Of a stretch of 64,000 nucleotides of DNA, positions 36,508 to 48,251 are shown piece after piece. The stretch is from positions 1,860,001-1,924,000 of the forward strand of contig JAESUZ010000127.1 in the NCBI GenBank assembly GCA_017311185.1. Reading direction: 5' to 3'. The position numbers were made by a program, and so were the translations under genes. Under the pieces are notes generated by a model. That model worked only from the letters and a program-made list of their open reading frames with translations. It had not been told where the DNA came from and made no database searches. Numbering within the stretch: position 1 is the first letter of the stretch; the number at the start of each line of letters is the position of its first letter. Source of the DNA: Proteles cristata cristata. Its lineage: Eukaryota; Chordata; Mammalia; Carnivora; Hyaenidae.

Positions 36508-36690
36508 ATTTTCTGATTGCCTACAATGCAATAGCCCATGTTACATAAGTCACTTCATTTAATCCTCACAAAAGCCTATCAGGGACAGGTTAATACTGTT
36601 CTCATTTTGCAGATCAGGATACCACAGCTTAGAAACATTAAGTAAATTACCCAAGATAACACTGATAGTAAGGGACACAGGAAAGCCTTG
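36508..36690 (-). mobile_element. MIR, minus strand
   Basis: CACTTCATTTAATCCTCACA, TCATTTTGCAGATCAGGATA and AAGTAAATTACCCAAGATAA are in the order of a reverse-complemented MIR. Confidence 0.8.
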
Positions 36691-37051
36691 ATCTCCTCTT
36701 TGCTCTTATTTAAGATGGAAACCCTCTTGAATTTATCTTCACGTTCATCATACCCATCAGAATGTCTGCCTCCCAGAAACACTTAAATATTTATCCAGTA
36801 AATGAGTTTAAGTTCTGTCTGACTCAAAAGCCCATACTGTTTATATTGTGACTTGTTCCATTTCCCAAGAATAGTTTTCATTAGTGATGTTCTGCAGTTT
36901 TCTAGCACATCCTGAAAGTTCAGTTTTAGATATTTGAGGTAACATAGTAAAATCAGAACCAGATTTCAATTATTTATTATCCTTTACTATCAACTGATTT
37001 TGAGCAAATTACTTAAAAGTGTCTGGCTACCTATTAATTTTCAAAATAATA

Positions 37052-37226
37052 GGGGGTGCCGGGGTGGCTCAGTCAGTAAAGCACCCGATTTTGGCTCAGG
37101 TCATGATCTCACAGTTCATGAGTTTGAGCTCCGCGACAGGCTCTATGTTGACAGCTCAGAGCCTGGATCTTGCCCTTCCCCTGCTCAAGATCTGTCTCTC
37201 TTTCTTGCTCAAAAATAAATAGACAT
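37052..37226 (+). mobile_element. CAN-SINE (type A), shortened, plus strand
   Basis: The head GGGGGTGCCGGGGTGGCTCA and tail CAAAAATAAATAGACATTAA are present, but the middle is shortened (GAGCCTGGATCTTGCCC lacks the CTTCGGATTC segment). A carnivore L1 3' end follows directly. Confidence 0.92.
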
Positions 37227-37233
37227 TAAAAAA

Positions 37234-37355
37234 TGTATTTTAGCATGGAGGAGGGCACTTGTTGGGATGAGCACTGGGTGTTATATGGAAACCAGCATGA
37301 CAATAAACTATGACAGAAAAAATATATATATTTTAAAAATAATTAAAATAAAATA
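37234..37355 (+). mobile_element. Carnivore L1 3' UTR terminus, plus strand
   Basis: GCACTTGTTGGGATGAGCAC followed by TGGGTGTTATATGGAAACCA is the characteristic end of carnivore L1, then an A/T-rich tail. It is only about 120 bp long, an extreme 5' truncation. Confidence 0.85.
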
Positions 37356-37359
37356 ATAA

Positions 37360-37462
37360 CTGATGTACATAGTGCTTTCCAGATGCCAGGGATTCTTCTA
37401 GGGTTTTATATAAAACAACCCATTTAATTTTCACAATAGCACTGTGAGATGTGGAAATAGCT
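37360..37462 (-). mobile_element. MIR, minus strand
   Basis: CATAGTGCTTTCCAGATGCC, AACAACCCATTTAATTTTCA and CAATAGCACTGTGAGATGTG match the reverse MIR tail and core. Confidence 0.65.
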
Positions 37463-38400
37463 ATTACCACAAAAAGAGTTGCATAAAAACCACGCTCAAT
37501 TTCAACTGCTTAAATTTACAATAATATATTTTCTTAATTATGTTGGTCAGCTGAGGGATATCTAATCTTGGCTGGATTAGGCTGGGAGGCTCTGCTGTTG
37601 GTTGGCTGAAAGTCAGCTGGGGTGGGTTTGGCCAGAATAACTAACCTCTATTCTGTAAGTTTCTCTTCATTTTCCAGGGTCTAGTAGGTTAGCCTGAGAA
37701 TATTTTCCTTTTGGAAATGGCACAATTGCAAGATATAAACAATTCCCATGTGTTTTTCAAGCTTCTGCTTGTGCCAATTCTGCTAATATCTCATCAGCCA
37801 AAGCAAGATATTTGGTCAGGCCTACAGTCAATTGATGGCGAAATAAATTTCATTCTTTTCAGTGGAACGTGGAAGGAAGTTAATATTTCTGAATGACAAC
37901 CTGTAACATTAAGAAACTTGGCCATACTCAAATAACTAGTAAGACTAAAGCTGGGATATAAATATAGATCATTTGTATCTTAATCTGTCCTTGATACTAT
38001 ACTATATTTTACTACAATTGAAGTTTGAAAAAAAGTTGTTCACAAAGTGATATTTGATATGTGTTGACATCAGGTCATTAAATGCCATGCAGACCACTTA
38101 GCATGTCACTTGGCCTATAATAAATGAAAAAAAAAAACTTTTAGATTTAGCTATTCCTCACATGGCTAGATATAAATATTTTTAAATACTCTTATAAACA
38201 TATTGAAATTAACAAAGATAACCTAAATTGTGTTTACATTCATTGTGAATCAATCATGAATTGGGAAAGAATAGATATTGACAGATTTCAATTTTTTTGT
38301 CATTGAGGAGAGAATACAATGTCCCCATAGAGAAGCTTTATGTTATTAAAGCCATACTACTGGTTTTGGGAGAGAGTCAAATTAGTTTAGATTTATAATC
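37463..38400. other. Intergenic, mostly unclassified
   Basis: A G-rich segment at about 37545-37640 (GGTCAGCTGAGGGATAT, CTGAAAGTCAGCTGGGGTG) resembles part of an old DNA transposon or LTR, but I cannot name it. The rest shows nothing. Confidence 0.35.
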
Positions 38401-38404
38401 CTTT

Positions 38405-38520
38405 CTTCTTCATTCCACTCATATTTATTGTGTATTTCCTCAGCTCCATGGACTTAATATTGTGCATGTGATAGTGAAGAAGACAAAACTTTGGCCGCAA
38501 GAAGTTTACAGTCTTTAACA
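38405..38520 (-). mobile_element. L2 LINE 3' end, minus strand
   Basis: CTCATATTTATTGTGTATTT, AGTGAAGAAGACAAAACTTT and AAGAAGTTTACAGTCT fit the reverse complement of the L2 3' terminus. Confidence 0.55.
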
Positions 38521-39341
38521 ATTTTTTTCTCATTAGAAAGAAGACATAAATAAATGGAATCATATCTCATGTTCATTGACTGGAAGACTTAATTATTGTT
38601 AAAATGTTATCACACAAAGTAATCTTTTGAAATCTTTACAAAAATCCCAATGATGCTATTTGAAGAAATAGGAAAAGCCATCCTAAAATTCACATAATAT
38701 CTAAAAGGACTTCAAATAGCCAAAACAATCATGAAAAAGAAGAGCAAATTAGAGGATTTACACTTCCTGATTTCCACTGTAATTCAAATAATGCAGCATT
38801 GGTGTGATATTGACATAAAGACAGATATAAAGACATATAGAATAGAATACAGAGCCCAGAAAGAAACTTTGACATATACAATAAAATTATTTTTGAGAAG
38901 GGTGCCAAGACCATTTAATGGGGAAGAGACAGTTGTTTCAACAAATGGTACTAGGAAAATTGGATGTCCACATGCAGAAGAATGAAGTTGGACCCTCACC
39001 CAATGCCATATATAAAAATAAACTGAAAATGGATCAAGAACCTAAATGTAAAACAACAAATCTCCCAGAAAAAAACATAAGATGAAAGCTTTACATCATT
39101 TAATTTCAATTTGGCAGTGATTTTTTAAAATATGACACCAAAGGCATAGGTTAAAAAAGAAAAAGTAGACAAACGATTTTATAAAAATTTAAAAATTTTG
39201 TATATCAAAAGACCCTATCAGAGAATAAAAAGGCAAGCTACAGAATGGGAGGAAATATTTACAAATTATGTATCTGATAAAGGATTAAAACTCAGAATAC
39301 ATAGAGAACTCCTAAAAAAACAACAAAAATACAAACAATCC

Positions 39342-39553
39342 GGGGTGCCTGGGTGGCTTAGTCGGTTAAGTGTCCGACTTTCACTTGGGTCATGATCTCG
39401 CGGTTCGTGAGTTCGAGCCCCACGTAGGGCTCTGTGCTGACTGCCAGCTCAGAGCCTGGAGCCTGTTTCAGTCTGTGACTCCCTCTCTCTCTGACCCTCC
39501 CCTGCTCACGCCGTCTCTCTCTCTCTCCTAAAAATAAATAAAACATTAAAAAA
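39342..39553 (+). mobile_element. CAN-SINE (type B), plus strand, inside L1
   Basis: It begins GGGGTGCCTGGGTGGCTTAG, with type B words CAGTCTGTGACTCCC and CCTAAAAATAAATAAAACA. AAAATACAAACAATCC (39326-39341) and AAAATACAAACAGTCC (39554-39569) are a 16-bp duplication with one mismatch. Confidence 0.97.
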
Positions 39554-39911
39554 AAAATACAAACAGTCCAATCCAAAAAAGGGCAGAGGACATGAACAGA
39601 TATTTCCCCAGATTTACAGAGGGCCAATAAGTAGATGCTAAACACTAATCACTACAGAAATGTAAATCTAATACAATGAAATACTACCTCACTCCTGTTA
39701 GGAAGGTTACTACCAAAACAATAGAATATAACAAGTTTTGCAAGGATGTGGAGAAATCGGAACAAACAAAATAAAGGAAAATCTATGGGGAAAAAAAAAC
39801 CCACATTCATAAATAGAACGCTTGTGTGCTGTTGGTAGGAAATTCAAATGGTATGGGTGCTGTGGAAAACAATATGGCAGTTCCTCAAGAACTTAAAAAT
39901 AGAATTACCAT

Positions 39912-40040
39912 CTGTCAACTGTATGTCAATAAAAAAAAGTAAGTGAAGGAATGAATAGCTAATAGTAATGAAGCTAGTAATTGTGTAACTATATCTTGAT
40001 GACAACTAACTGTATAAAATAAATTTAAAAAACAGCATAA
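39912..40040 (+). mobile_element. Short insertion resembling an L1 3' terminus, nested in L1
   Basis: The host L1 should read from ATAGAATTACCAT straight into a segment like ATGATCCAGCAATTCC; instead about 130 bp intervenes. The insert holds GTCAACTGTATGTCAATAAA and ATGACAACTAACTGTATAAA, both like L1 3' ends. The corresponding site in the L1 at about 25358 has no insert. Confidence 0.6.
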
Positions 40041-40624
40041 TCTTATGGCTCAGCAATTCCACTTCAGTGTATATATCCCAAAGAATTTGAGGGAGGTTCT
40101 TGAAGAGATATTTGTACACCTGTATTTTTAGAAGCATCATTCAAAATAGGTACAGCATGGAAACAACTGAAGTATCCAACAATTGATAAAAATGGATAAG
40201 GAAAATGTGGTATATACATTCAGTGGAATATTATTCTGCCTCAAAAAGAAAGGAAATTGTGTAATATCCTACAATTTGGATCAAATTTGAGGATCTTAAG
40301 CTATGTAGAATTACCCAGCAATAAAAAGAAAATTGCTATATGATTCCACTCAGATGAGGTACTTAGAGTAACCTAAATCATAGAAACAGAAAATATAATG
40401 GTGTCCCAAGATGGGGTAGGTAGGGATGGGAGATTGGGGGGTTATTGTTTAAATGGTATAGAGTTTCAATTATACAAGATGGAAAGGGTTATGGGGATGG
40501 ATAGTGGTGATGATTGCACAACAGTGTGAGTATATTTAATACCACTGAACTGTACACTTAAAAATGGTTAAGATGATAAATTTTATGTGTATTTTACCAT
40601 AATATAAATAAGGGAAAAGAAACA

Positions 40625-40665
40625 CATACACACACACATATATACATACACATACAATCCTTTCT
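40625..40665. repeat. (CA)n/(CATA)n low-complexity run
   Basis: CACATACACACACACATATA follows the L1 3' end, a usual site of microsatellite growth in an A-rich tail. Confidence 0.7.
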
Positions 40666-41120
40666 AATTTTCTGTGTGTGTGTCGTTAAATCTTTGGCTT
40701 GTGGAGCATAAAACTCTGTCATGATCATTACCATGTGTATGACTGGGTAAGCACAAGATCATAGGAGAGCCACATAACCTGTATGGGGCTAGGGAAAGGC
40801 TTTCTGGATGCACTGATAGCTAAGTACAATCCAATGGGCAACAAAGTTAGAGAAGAATGAAAACATTGGGAAGAAGTAGTTTAATATGAGTAGGTCCTGG
40901 AGTTGCACAGTCTCATGCAGTAGGTGCAGGGCACAGATAACTATTCAGCACTTAAAATTTGGCCACACATTGAATTTAAAAGACAGTACAAAAGAAATAT
41001 CTCAATTAGGTTTTAACATTAATGGCATATTGAAATAAAAATATTGTTAAAATATTATTACAATTAATTTTATCTTTTTATTTTTTAATGTGACTACTTA
41101 ATAATTTCAAATTATGGATA

Positions 41121-41329
41121 TGCCTGGGTGGTGCAGTCAGTTAAGCGACCACCTTTGGCTCAAGTCATGATCTCATAGTTCTGTTAGTGAGTTTGAGCCT
41201 CGCATGGGAGCCCACTTCAGATCCTCCGTCTGCTGTCAGCGTGGAGCCCACTTCAGATTCTCTGTCCCCCTCTCTCTCTGCCGTTCCCCTGTTCACATGC
41301 TCTCTCTCAAAAAATAAATAAAGTTTTTT
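41121..41329 (+). mobile_element. CAN-SINE (type A variant), plus strand
   Basis: The head starts GCCTGGGTGGTGCAGTCAG without the leading GGGGC. The middle is a partly repeated GGAGCCCACTTCAGATcc (twice, 41207 and 41245 region). AAATTATGGAT and AAATTATGTAT flank it. Confidence 0.92.
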
Positions 41330-41479
41330 AAATTATGTATGTGACTGCTTTTGTGTTTGTGTTGTATTTCTGCTGGACAGTACTGGTGGAGAGCTTGAGA
41401 AGTGATAAGAGATGTCAGGGAGATAATGGAGGGTGGGGAAAATGTTACATTTATTTTGCCTATATAATTGCTTGTTTCA

Positions 41480-41693
41480 GGGGTGCCTGGGTGGCTTAGT
41501 TGGTTAAGCGTCTGACTTTCGCTTAGGTCATGATCTCGCGGTCCGTGGGTTCGCGCCCTGCGTCAGACTCTGTGCTGACTGCCAGCTCAGAGCCTGGAGC
41601 CTGTTTCAGTCTGTGACTCCCTCTCTCTGACCCTCCCCTGCTCACGCTGTCTCTCTCTCTCTCCTGGAAATAAATTAAAAACATTAAGAAAAA
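41480..41693 (+). mobile_element. CAN-SINE (type B), plus strand
   Basis: It begins GGGGTGCCTGGGTGGCTTAG. Box B is mutated (GGTTCGCGCCCTGC). The duplication ATAATTGCTTGTTT is perfect at 41464-41477 and 41694-41707. Confidence 0.97.
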
Positions 41694-41742
41694 ATAATTG
41701 CTTGTTTGAATATCACATTTTCCTGTAGGGAGGACTTAAACT

Positions 41743-41952
41743 TTTTTTAAAAAATGTTTATTTATTTTGAGACAGAGAGAGCCAGGGCATGACTGAGGGA
41801 GAGGCAGAGAGGGGGAGACACAGAATCCAAAGCAGGCTCCAGGCTTTAAGCTATCAGCACAGAATCCGATATGGGACTTGAAACCACAGGCCATGAAATC
41901 ATGACCTGAGCTGAAGTCTGATGTTCAACCAACTGAGCCACCCAGGCGCCCC
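41743..41952 (-). mobile_element. CAN-SINE (type A), minus strand
   Basis: It ends GAGCCACCCAGGCGCCCC. GGAGGACTTAA is duplicated at about 41729-41739 and 41954-41964. It is the third SINE within about 830 bp. Confidence 0.96.
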
Positions 41953-41964
41953 TGGAGGACTTAA

Positions 41965-44900
41965 GCTTCTAACCATATAGTATTCAGCATTTAGACACTA
42001 AAACTATTTCTTCCTTACTTCTGTAAGTTCACAATGGTAGTCTCTAATGTTTTCACAAACCACTCTGTTAGATAGGGTCATCACGAATGGGTTGTAGAGT
42101 TTCTTTTCTCCTTCTCTAGCCTTCCTTTACCCATATGTTGCTTGGGGAAACTTCCTAGTTGTCACAGCCCATCAGAAGAACACCAAAACCTACATAAAAG
42201 TAGAGAAAATGAACTTTTCATTTTGCCATCAACATCTGGTCTCCCTTCCTTCACACTCTACCCTAACTACACTTTAGAAAATCCATCCTATCCCCATTTT
42301 CATTGAGAAGCCTTTAAAAGGGATTTGCCCTTTATCTTCAAGCTTCAAATATGGACCCCAGTTGACTCTTGATTTAATGATGTCTGTGTGTCCCAAATTC
42401 TTGCTCAGAGGGATGGGCGAGTAATTCATTCAGAGGCAGTGAGATACTGGGTAATGTTTGCTTTGGCTTCTGGGGAAGAAAATCCTCTTTCTTTTTCTGT
42501 GGAAAAGACTGAGAGAGATTTTCTGTGATGCTGGTTATGCAACAAGAACTTGTCCTCAGCTGCCAACCATCTTACAGTGACAAGAAAAGATCCTTTCAAA
42601 GTGAGGCCAGTACTAAAGAAACAGGACTGAGAAACAAAATGAAGTGGGCTCTATCTGCCCTGCCTTAGTAATTCCACAAGTAATCAGTTTCCTATATTGT
42701 TTTAGCCATGTTGAGATGAATATCTTATCTTAGCTATTCCCAGATATTCCCAAAGCAAAGGACCCCTGTGGATCAGTTCAGTGGTAAGTTGTGAGCAGAA
42801 AACTGTGCCGCATTTTGTCATTATGTTCTCTAGAGTACTTGTGCTTGGGCCCCAGGCTTCACACAATCGCTGAACATTAGTCCTGAGGGAGAAGACAGAA
42901 TTCTGACTCTGCTCTTCAACTCTGCTTCTTCATCTTTATCTCAGAATAAAGTCTATCCCTAAAAGTGGCTTCCCTTTCCTCAGTTATGCAGTAACACACC
43001 TATGAACAAAACAGAGGTATGCGGGAACAGTATTGCCTACATGAGCAACAGCCAGACAAAACTGTCTCAATCTACATTAATCTGTTCATATAATTAAATA
43101 CCTGTGTACACATTTGTGTATCTTCTAGTTTGTTGGAGGTTGTACCAGACTTTTTAAGTTGTCAAATATGATTTCATCATTTCAGGGATGGAAAATTAAG
43201 TATCAAAGGAATTAACTTTTGACATTTTCATTGAAACAATGATCTAATCTAATAGCTGTTCTCATGCTTTCACCCAGATCTCCTAACTGAAGAATAAGTA
43301 AACATCTAATTTTAGGTGTCCAAAAAACTATTATTTTGTCTGCACAGCATGTAATTATGGAAGAAGCTTTTCATCATAATTATGCCCTGTGTGAGCTGGA
43401 GTTCTGTGCTGTAGCCAGTGTTAGTCCTGTGTTGTGTCCAATCCAGATACACCTCTGCCATCCCCTCTCCTTTCCAGTATTTGATCTTGACATTGCAATC
43501 ATATTTTGCATACTGAGGTTTTCCAGAAAAATGACCCTATATGCTTATTTCATATTGTTTGATTTTTAGAGGCACTCATGTAAAACAATTTTAAAATATG
43601 CCATTTGTTGATTTAATGCTTGGTAATTATAATTGTGAATCAAAATACTTTCTGAAAAAAGCTTATGCAGTAGTACAAGAATACTAATGACCATAATGCT
43701 TACTAAAATGAAATTCCTCAAAAATAATAAAAGATACTGCAACACTTTTCAATGTCATTGGTGCCCTGATTTGGGAAAAAAAATGTACAAAAACTCTTCT
43801 TGGAGCTGTGTACGGAGATTTAGATGAGTCACATATCCTACTGCTTACATGAAACTGTCCATTTTTTGCTACATTTATGGTCATATATGTACTTATCAAA
43901 CTAGATGAGTGTCTAAGAGTGATTCATTCTCATTTATTTAGAAACAGCTCTTTTTCCCTCCCAACATTTTGTTAATATGGCAATAAATATTATTGGTTTA
44001 TGATAAGACAGATAAACTGTAATTTTTACCTTAAATTTGATGTTTTGTTATATTTTTTTATGGTGCACCAAGATTCTGTCTTAGCTATCATGTCAGGTCA
44101 GAATCCAGAGAAAAATATCACTAATGACATTAATATCTAGCATCCTAACAATTTTGAGTAGGAGAATTATGACAACTTGTTTCTCATATCCTCAGTTAAC
44201 TTTCACACCCTGCCAACACTGGGCATTATGAGGTTTATTTTTTTATTTTTTTAGAGCTCAATTCTGTTGTCAGAAATGTTTGGAAATTGTCTTGGATTGG
44301 CAAAAATATTGCTGGCTGGCCTACTTTAAATTCTTCAACTCAGTCACACTTACCATATAGAAATGGCAGAATAGATTTAATAAATGTACCTTTTAAAAGC
44401 ATTTCCTTGAGATAAAGCTAGCTCAGTGGTTCTAAGGTAGTAAGAAAAGAAGCTATTTGAGCAGAGAAGGGAGCATTTCAGACAAGATGAAGGAAGAAAA
44501 AGTAGCAAGCTGATGGAGCTAATGGGTCAAAACACTAAGAATCGAAGGTGAAAAGAGAACTCATGGAGCAAACATGTGAAAATACAACGACTGTGTTCTT
44601 ACATTTGAAGAAGGAGAAAAATAAAGAAGATATGTTTCAACAAAATAAAATGATAGATTTATATGTTTTTTATTTCAAAATTTTCTCCTTTGTTGGCTCT
44701 CAAGGTAAAGTTATTAACAATGAGTCCATGTACATGGTTAGAAGAAAAATATTGCAAGCAGCTCTTTGTTTGCTAGTTATTGGTATATGTCTCAAAGGCC
44801 ATGGATGCTTCTTTCATTTTCCTTTACCTATTCTGCTCAGCTGACAGTTTGCTGTAGAGCCTTCAATACATTTAATGTGACAAATGAGTAAGTGGATAAA

Positions 44901-45300
44901 ATCATTGTGCCTTGGTGCAGAGAATGGCAATAATAGTTCAGCCCTGTCTAAGGAGGCCTTGTGCTTGAACCTCAGCTGGAATTTTTCTTTTCAAATAAGA
45001 ACTGCATTTGCTTGGAAGGAACAATATCCAGCAGCCTATACTCTCCCTGGTGAGGGAGAACATGACATTCGCCACAAGTGAGGAGTAACCTTTTCTTTCC
45101 ATGGAACTAGCACAAGCTTAACAGCTGACAGCAGAATTGTTGCCATGCTCTTTAGGAAGACTAGTTTCTGGTGTATTTCTGCCTTTAGCTTGTCTATTGA
45201 CTTTTGAGGGAGCAAAAGAAATCTGGCTCAAGTTTTAATGTCAGACGATAACATTTGTCAGGCTAGATATTACTCAGGCATTGTCTGGTCAATGATCTGA
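41965..45300. other. Largest nearly repeat-free block; no gene recognised
   Basis: No SINE or L1 is visible in over 3 kb, unlike the flanks. At about 42360-42690 an old interspersed repeat may exist (GAGGGATGGGCGAGTAATTC, CTGCCAACCATCTTACAGTG), unclassified. Frames such as 44548-44844 (98 codons) show no domain. A conserved regulatory element is possible but not supported by anything beyond repeat scarcity. Confidence 0.4.
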
Positions 45301-45304
45301 CAAA

Positions 45305-45362
45305 AAGTCTCAGTTAACAAGGATTCACTGAACACCTATTTTGCACATTAAAAACAACGTGA
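45305..45362 (-). mobile_element. L2 3' scrap, minus strand
   Basis: GATTCACTGAACACCTATTT resembles 'tattgagcacctactatgtg'. Very short. Confidence 0.35.
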
Positions 45363-45779
45363 AAACTGACTTAATGAGGTTATGTTATCCAGAGACAAGG
45401 TTATATATCTTAAACAAAAATTATATTTCTTTGGGATATAGACCATAATGCAATTCTGAAGAGACTTCTATAAAAAGCATACACACGAAAAAAGAACAGA
45501 GGTATCATCTTCAATATCAAATTCAAAATAAAATCAAATCATTGCAACGAGTTTGTCAAAAGACATCTTACCCTTGCTCTCTCAAACTGTCCAGGGTATT
45601 TAAAGACAAAACAAATAAAACATATTTTTAGACTGCATCAGGACACAAGCCATTGAATTCTAGAAATTCAGAATTACAGAATAATCGCTACTGGTGATAT
45701 GATTTTTCAAATTAAGTGTTTCGTTTTTCATTTGCTTGTTCAGCACATATTTGAATGTCAATCATAAACTTTAACATGA

Positions 45780-46040
45780 CTGTTACAGGGTCATTGACAA
45801 AATGACAAAATAAACATATGGTGAATACCCTAAGTTTGATAACAAAAGAGGGGTAAGGTGTTAAAAGATACATAAAAAGAAGAGATTGAATTATCTAAGA
45901 ACACTTTCTGGAGGAGAAAAATGGTGAGCTATGTGTACAGTGGAGTGTACAGGGTCTGAAGGAGATAGCACATTTTAAAGGACTAGAGATACGACACTTC
46001 AAGATAATCAAGATCGCTAGAACACAACGTATGGGGCAGG
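45780..46040 (-). mobile_element. Probable L2 LINE fragment, minus strand
   Basis: AGAACACTTTCTGGAGGAGA, GTCTGAAGGAGATAGCACAT and TATGGGGCAGGCTGTGGAG fit the reverse complement of an internal L2 stretch, strongly diverged. Confidence 0.45.
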
Positions 46041-46434
46041 CTGTGGAGAAAACACGAGCAGCCAACATCAAACCTTGGCCTAAGGTTCAGACCTTAGCTT
46101 GAGGTGTCAAGTTCCCATGAACTCCCTGAAATTATGTGAAGATGTTTTTCAATCATATGTGTACTTTTTTCCCTAAGCAGTCCAGGTTTTCCCCCAAATC
46201 TCAAAATGATAGCCAAGTAGTCCATACACATATAAAAATGTGTACAAAAACATTAGCACTCAAAGAAACACAAATTAAAACTACATATCAAACTATGTAA
46301 ATTTTTTTAAAAACTAAAAATTTGAAATATTTGTACAGATGTGGAGGAACTTGTGAGTATAAAATGGTATTACCACCTGGGAAATTACTGATTTCTATTA
46401 ACATAATCATCCCACTATTTTATAATTTTATTCT

Positions 46435-46647
46435 TTTTTTTTTTTAATGTTTTATTTATTTCTAGGAGAGAGAGAGAGCGTGAGCAGGGGAGGGTCAGAG
46501 AGAGAGGGAGTCACAGACTGAAACAGGCTCCAGGCTCTGAGCTGGCAGTCAGCACAGAGCCCGACGCGGGGCTCGAACCCACGAACCGCGAGATCATGAC
46601 CCAAGCGAAAGTCAGACGCTTAACCGACTAAGCCACCCAGGCGCCCC
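46435..46647 (-). mobile_element. CAN-SINE (type B), minus strand, inside L1
   Basis: It ends GCCACCCAGGCGCCCC and is close to the type B consensus. TTTATAATTTTATTCT (left, ending about 46434) and TTTATAACTTTATTCT (46648-46663) are the duplication, one mismatch. Confidence 0.97.
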
Positions 46648-46810
46648 TTTATAACTTTATTCTTATTCCACCTTCTGCAAGATAAGTGAAAAATTTCCAC
46701 CAAATGTACTGTGAAAAAAATGCTCACAGCAATGTTATTCACAGTTGCTCCAAACTTGGAATAGCCTCTATTTAACGTCCATCAACAGAAGAATGGGTAA
46801 AAAAAAAATC

Positions 46811-47263
46811 TGTATTAACATTTTGTTGCTGCTACAAAAAATTACCATAAACTTAGTGACTTAAAACAACACTAATTTATTCTCTTATAATTCTAGTGGT
46901 CAGGAGTTCAAAACAAGTCCTTTGAGGCTAAAATCACGCTTCCTTCTGGGCCCTGGAAGAGAAGCTGTTTCTTTTGTCTTCCAGTTTCTAGAAGCTATGA
47001 CATTCCTCAGGTCTTAACTATGTCACTTTAATCTTTGGTTCTGTTGTCACATCGAGTTCTCCCTTATTTTCACCTCCTACTTCCTTCTTATAAGGGTTTC
47101 TGAGCTTACAATGGATCTACCAGGATAATCCAGAACAATCCCTATCTCAAGATCTTTAATTTAGTCATATCTGCCAAGTCCCTTTTGAATGTAAGGTATC
47201 ATAATCATAGGTTCTGGATATTAGGATACAGACATCATTGAGACGCCATCATTCAGCCCAACA
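46811..47263 (-). mobile_element. MaLR-like LTR, minus strand, inserted in L1
   Basis: TGTATTAACATTTTGTTGCTGCTAC at the left, ACTTAAAACAACACTAATTT inside, TTCTTATAAGG near 47085 and CATCATTCAGCCCAACATGC at the right match a reverse-complemented MaLR-type LTR. The L1 resumes immediately after it, which fixes both boundaries within a few bases. Confidence 0.65.
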
Positions 47264-47624
47264 TGCAATTGTTTTGTCATTTATTCTTACAATGGATTAG
47301 CCCTCAGCAATAAAGAGAAATAAGTTATCCATATACACAAACCTGCAGATGAAACTCATAATGCTGAACAAAAAATGGAGGTCATAGAGGAGTATATAGA
47401 ATATGATTTATTTATATGGGGTTGAAGGTTAAACTAACCTGTGTTTACAGAAGTCAGAACAGTGGCTACTACCGTGGTGATCATAACTACTAGAGAGTAG
47501 CCTTGGGGAAGTTTATGAAGTGAAAATGTTTTCTATGTTGATATGTGATTATGTGTTGTATGTTATTACAAGTAACTAAATTAAAAATATATTATTCATT
47601 TTCTTTTGAGTACTTTGGTCCTCA

Positions 47625-47683
47625 CCTTTCTCCTTTCTCCTTCCTCCTTCCTCCTTCCTCCCCCTCCTCCTCCTTTCTTCTTA
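47625..47683. repeat. Polypyrimidine tract
   Basis: CTTTCTCCTTTCTCC followed by repeated TTCCTCC units and CCCCTCCTCCTCC. It yields a Gly/Arg-rich chance frame on the minus strand, which is not a gene. Confidence 0.85.
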
Positions 47684-47769
47684 TAATCTAAAATTACTGT
47701 GTTTGACTCTGAATAGTTTACCCTGGTTTTCAGAAATACACATTTGCTATTTCTCCTGATTCCTATTTT

Positions 47770-48215
47770 GGTCAGCAGTACCCATTTCTTCTGACTTCTC
47801 AGGAGGAATGATTTGGAACTCTCTGTCACCCTCTGATTCAGGGTCCCCAAGATGACCCATAGGCTCACTTATTTACTGCAAGGACATAGAAGACTCAGAA
47901 AAGTTATTATCTACATAGTTTATTATCTTATGGTTTATTTCAATAAAATAATATGAAATCAGCAAAGGGAAAGTTTAGTTGGGTAAAATCTAGGAGAAAT
48001 CAGGTGCAAATTTCTAATTCTCCCTCAGTAAAGGAGTGCAAGACACACTTAATTCTGCCCCAAATGTTGGAGAACATTCTGCAAAATGTTGTTAATCAAG
48101 GAAGCTCATCGAGCCACGGTGTCCAGTGTTACATCGGGGGTCAGTCATGTAGCTACTCAGATTCCAGCATCATCCTCCATGTCCAACCTCACAATAACAT
48201 AAGGCTTCTAGCATT
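47770..48215 (-). mobile_element. Ancient LTR-like repeat, copy 1
   Basis: GGTCCCCAAGATGACCCATA, TCTTATGGTTTATTTCAATA, GAAATCAGCAAAGGGAAAG, AATCAAGGAAGCTCATCGAG and CGGGGGTCAGTCATGTAG occur in the same order in the copy at 53330-53760. The family is probably an old mammalian ERV LTR read in reverse, but I cannot name it. Confidence 0.5.
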
Positions 48216-48216
48216 A

Positions 48217-48251
<35 letters not shown>

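Larger units (their letters stand above)
38560..40617 (+). mobile_element. L1 LINE 3' half (ORF2 end and 3' UTR), plus strand, with nested insertions
   Basis: The ORF2 C-terminal region is recognisable by ATTTGAAGAAATAGGAAAAG, GCCAAGACCATTTAATGGGG, AATGGATCAAGAACCTAAAT, GGATGTGGAGAAATCGG and GCAATTCCACTTCAGTGTAT. The 3' UTR part (GAACTGTACACTTAAAAATG) reaches about 40600. A type B SINE (39342-39553) and a second L1 3' scrap (about 39912-40040) are nested within. The reading frame is destroyed by stops and indels. Confidence 0.92.
46170..47590 (+). mobile_element. L1 LINE 3' part, plus strand, interrupted by a SINE and an LTR
   Basis: AAAGAAACACAAATTAAAAC, GATGTGGAGGAACTTGTGAG, GAATAGCCTCTATTTAACGT and AACAGAAGAATGGGTAA, then (after the LTR) CCTCAGCAATAAAGAGAAAT, are consecutive ORF2/3' UTR landmarks. 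A type B SINE (46435-46647) and an LTR (46811-47263) split it. It is an older, heavily diverged copy. Confidence 0.8.

Noticed and set aside
44548..44844. 98-codon plus-strand frame in a repeat-poor block
   Set aside because: Its composition is that of translated AT-rich DNA, and the hydrophobic end has no signal beyond chance. No supporting motif.
47596..47868. Gly/Arg-rich minus-strand protein
   Set aside because: It is the translation of a polypyrimidine tract running into an LTR-like repeat.
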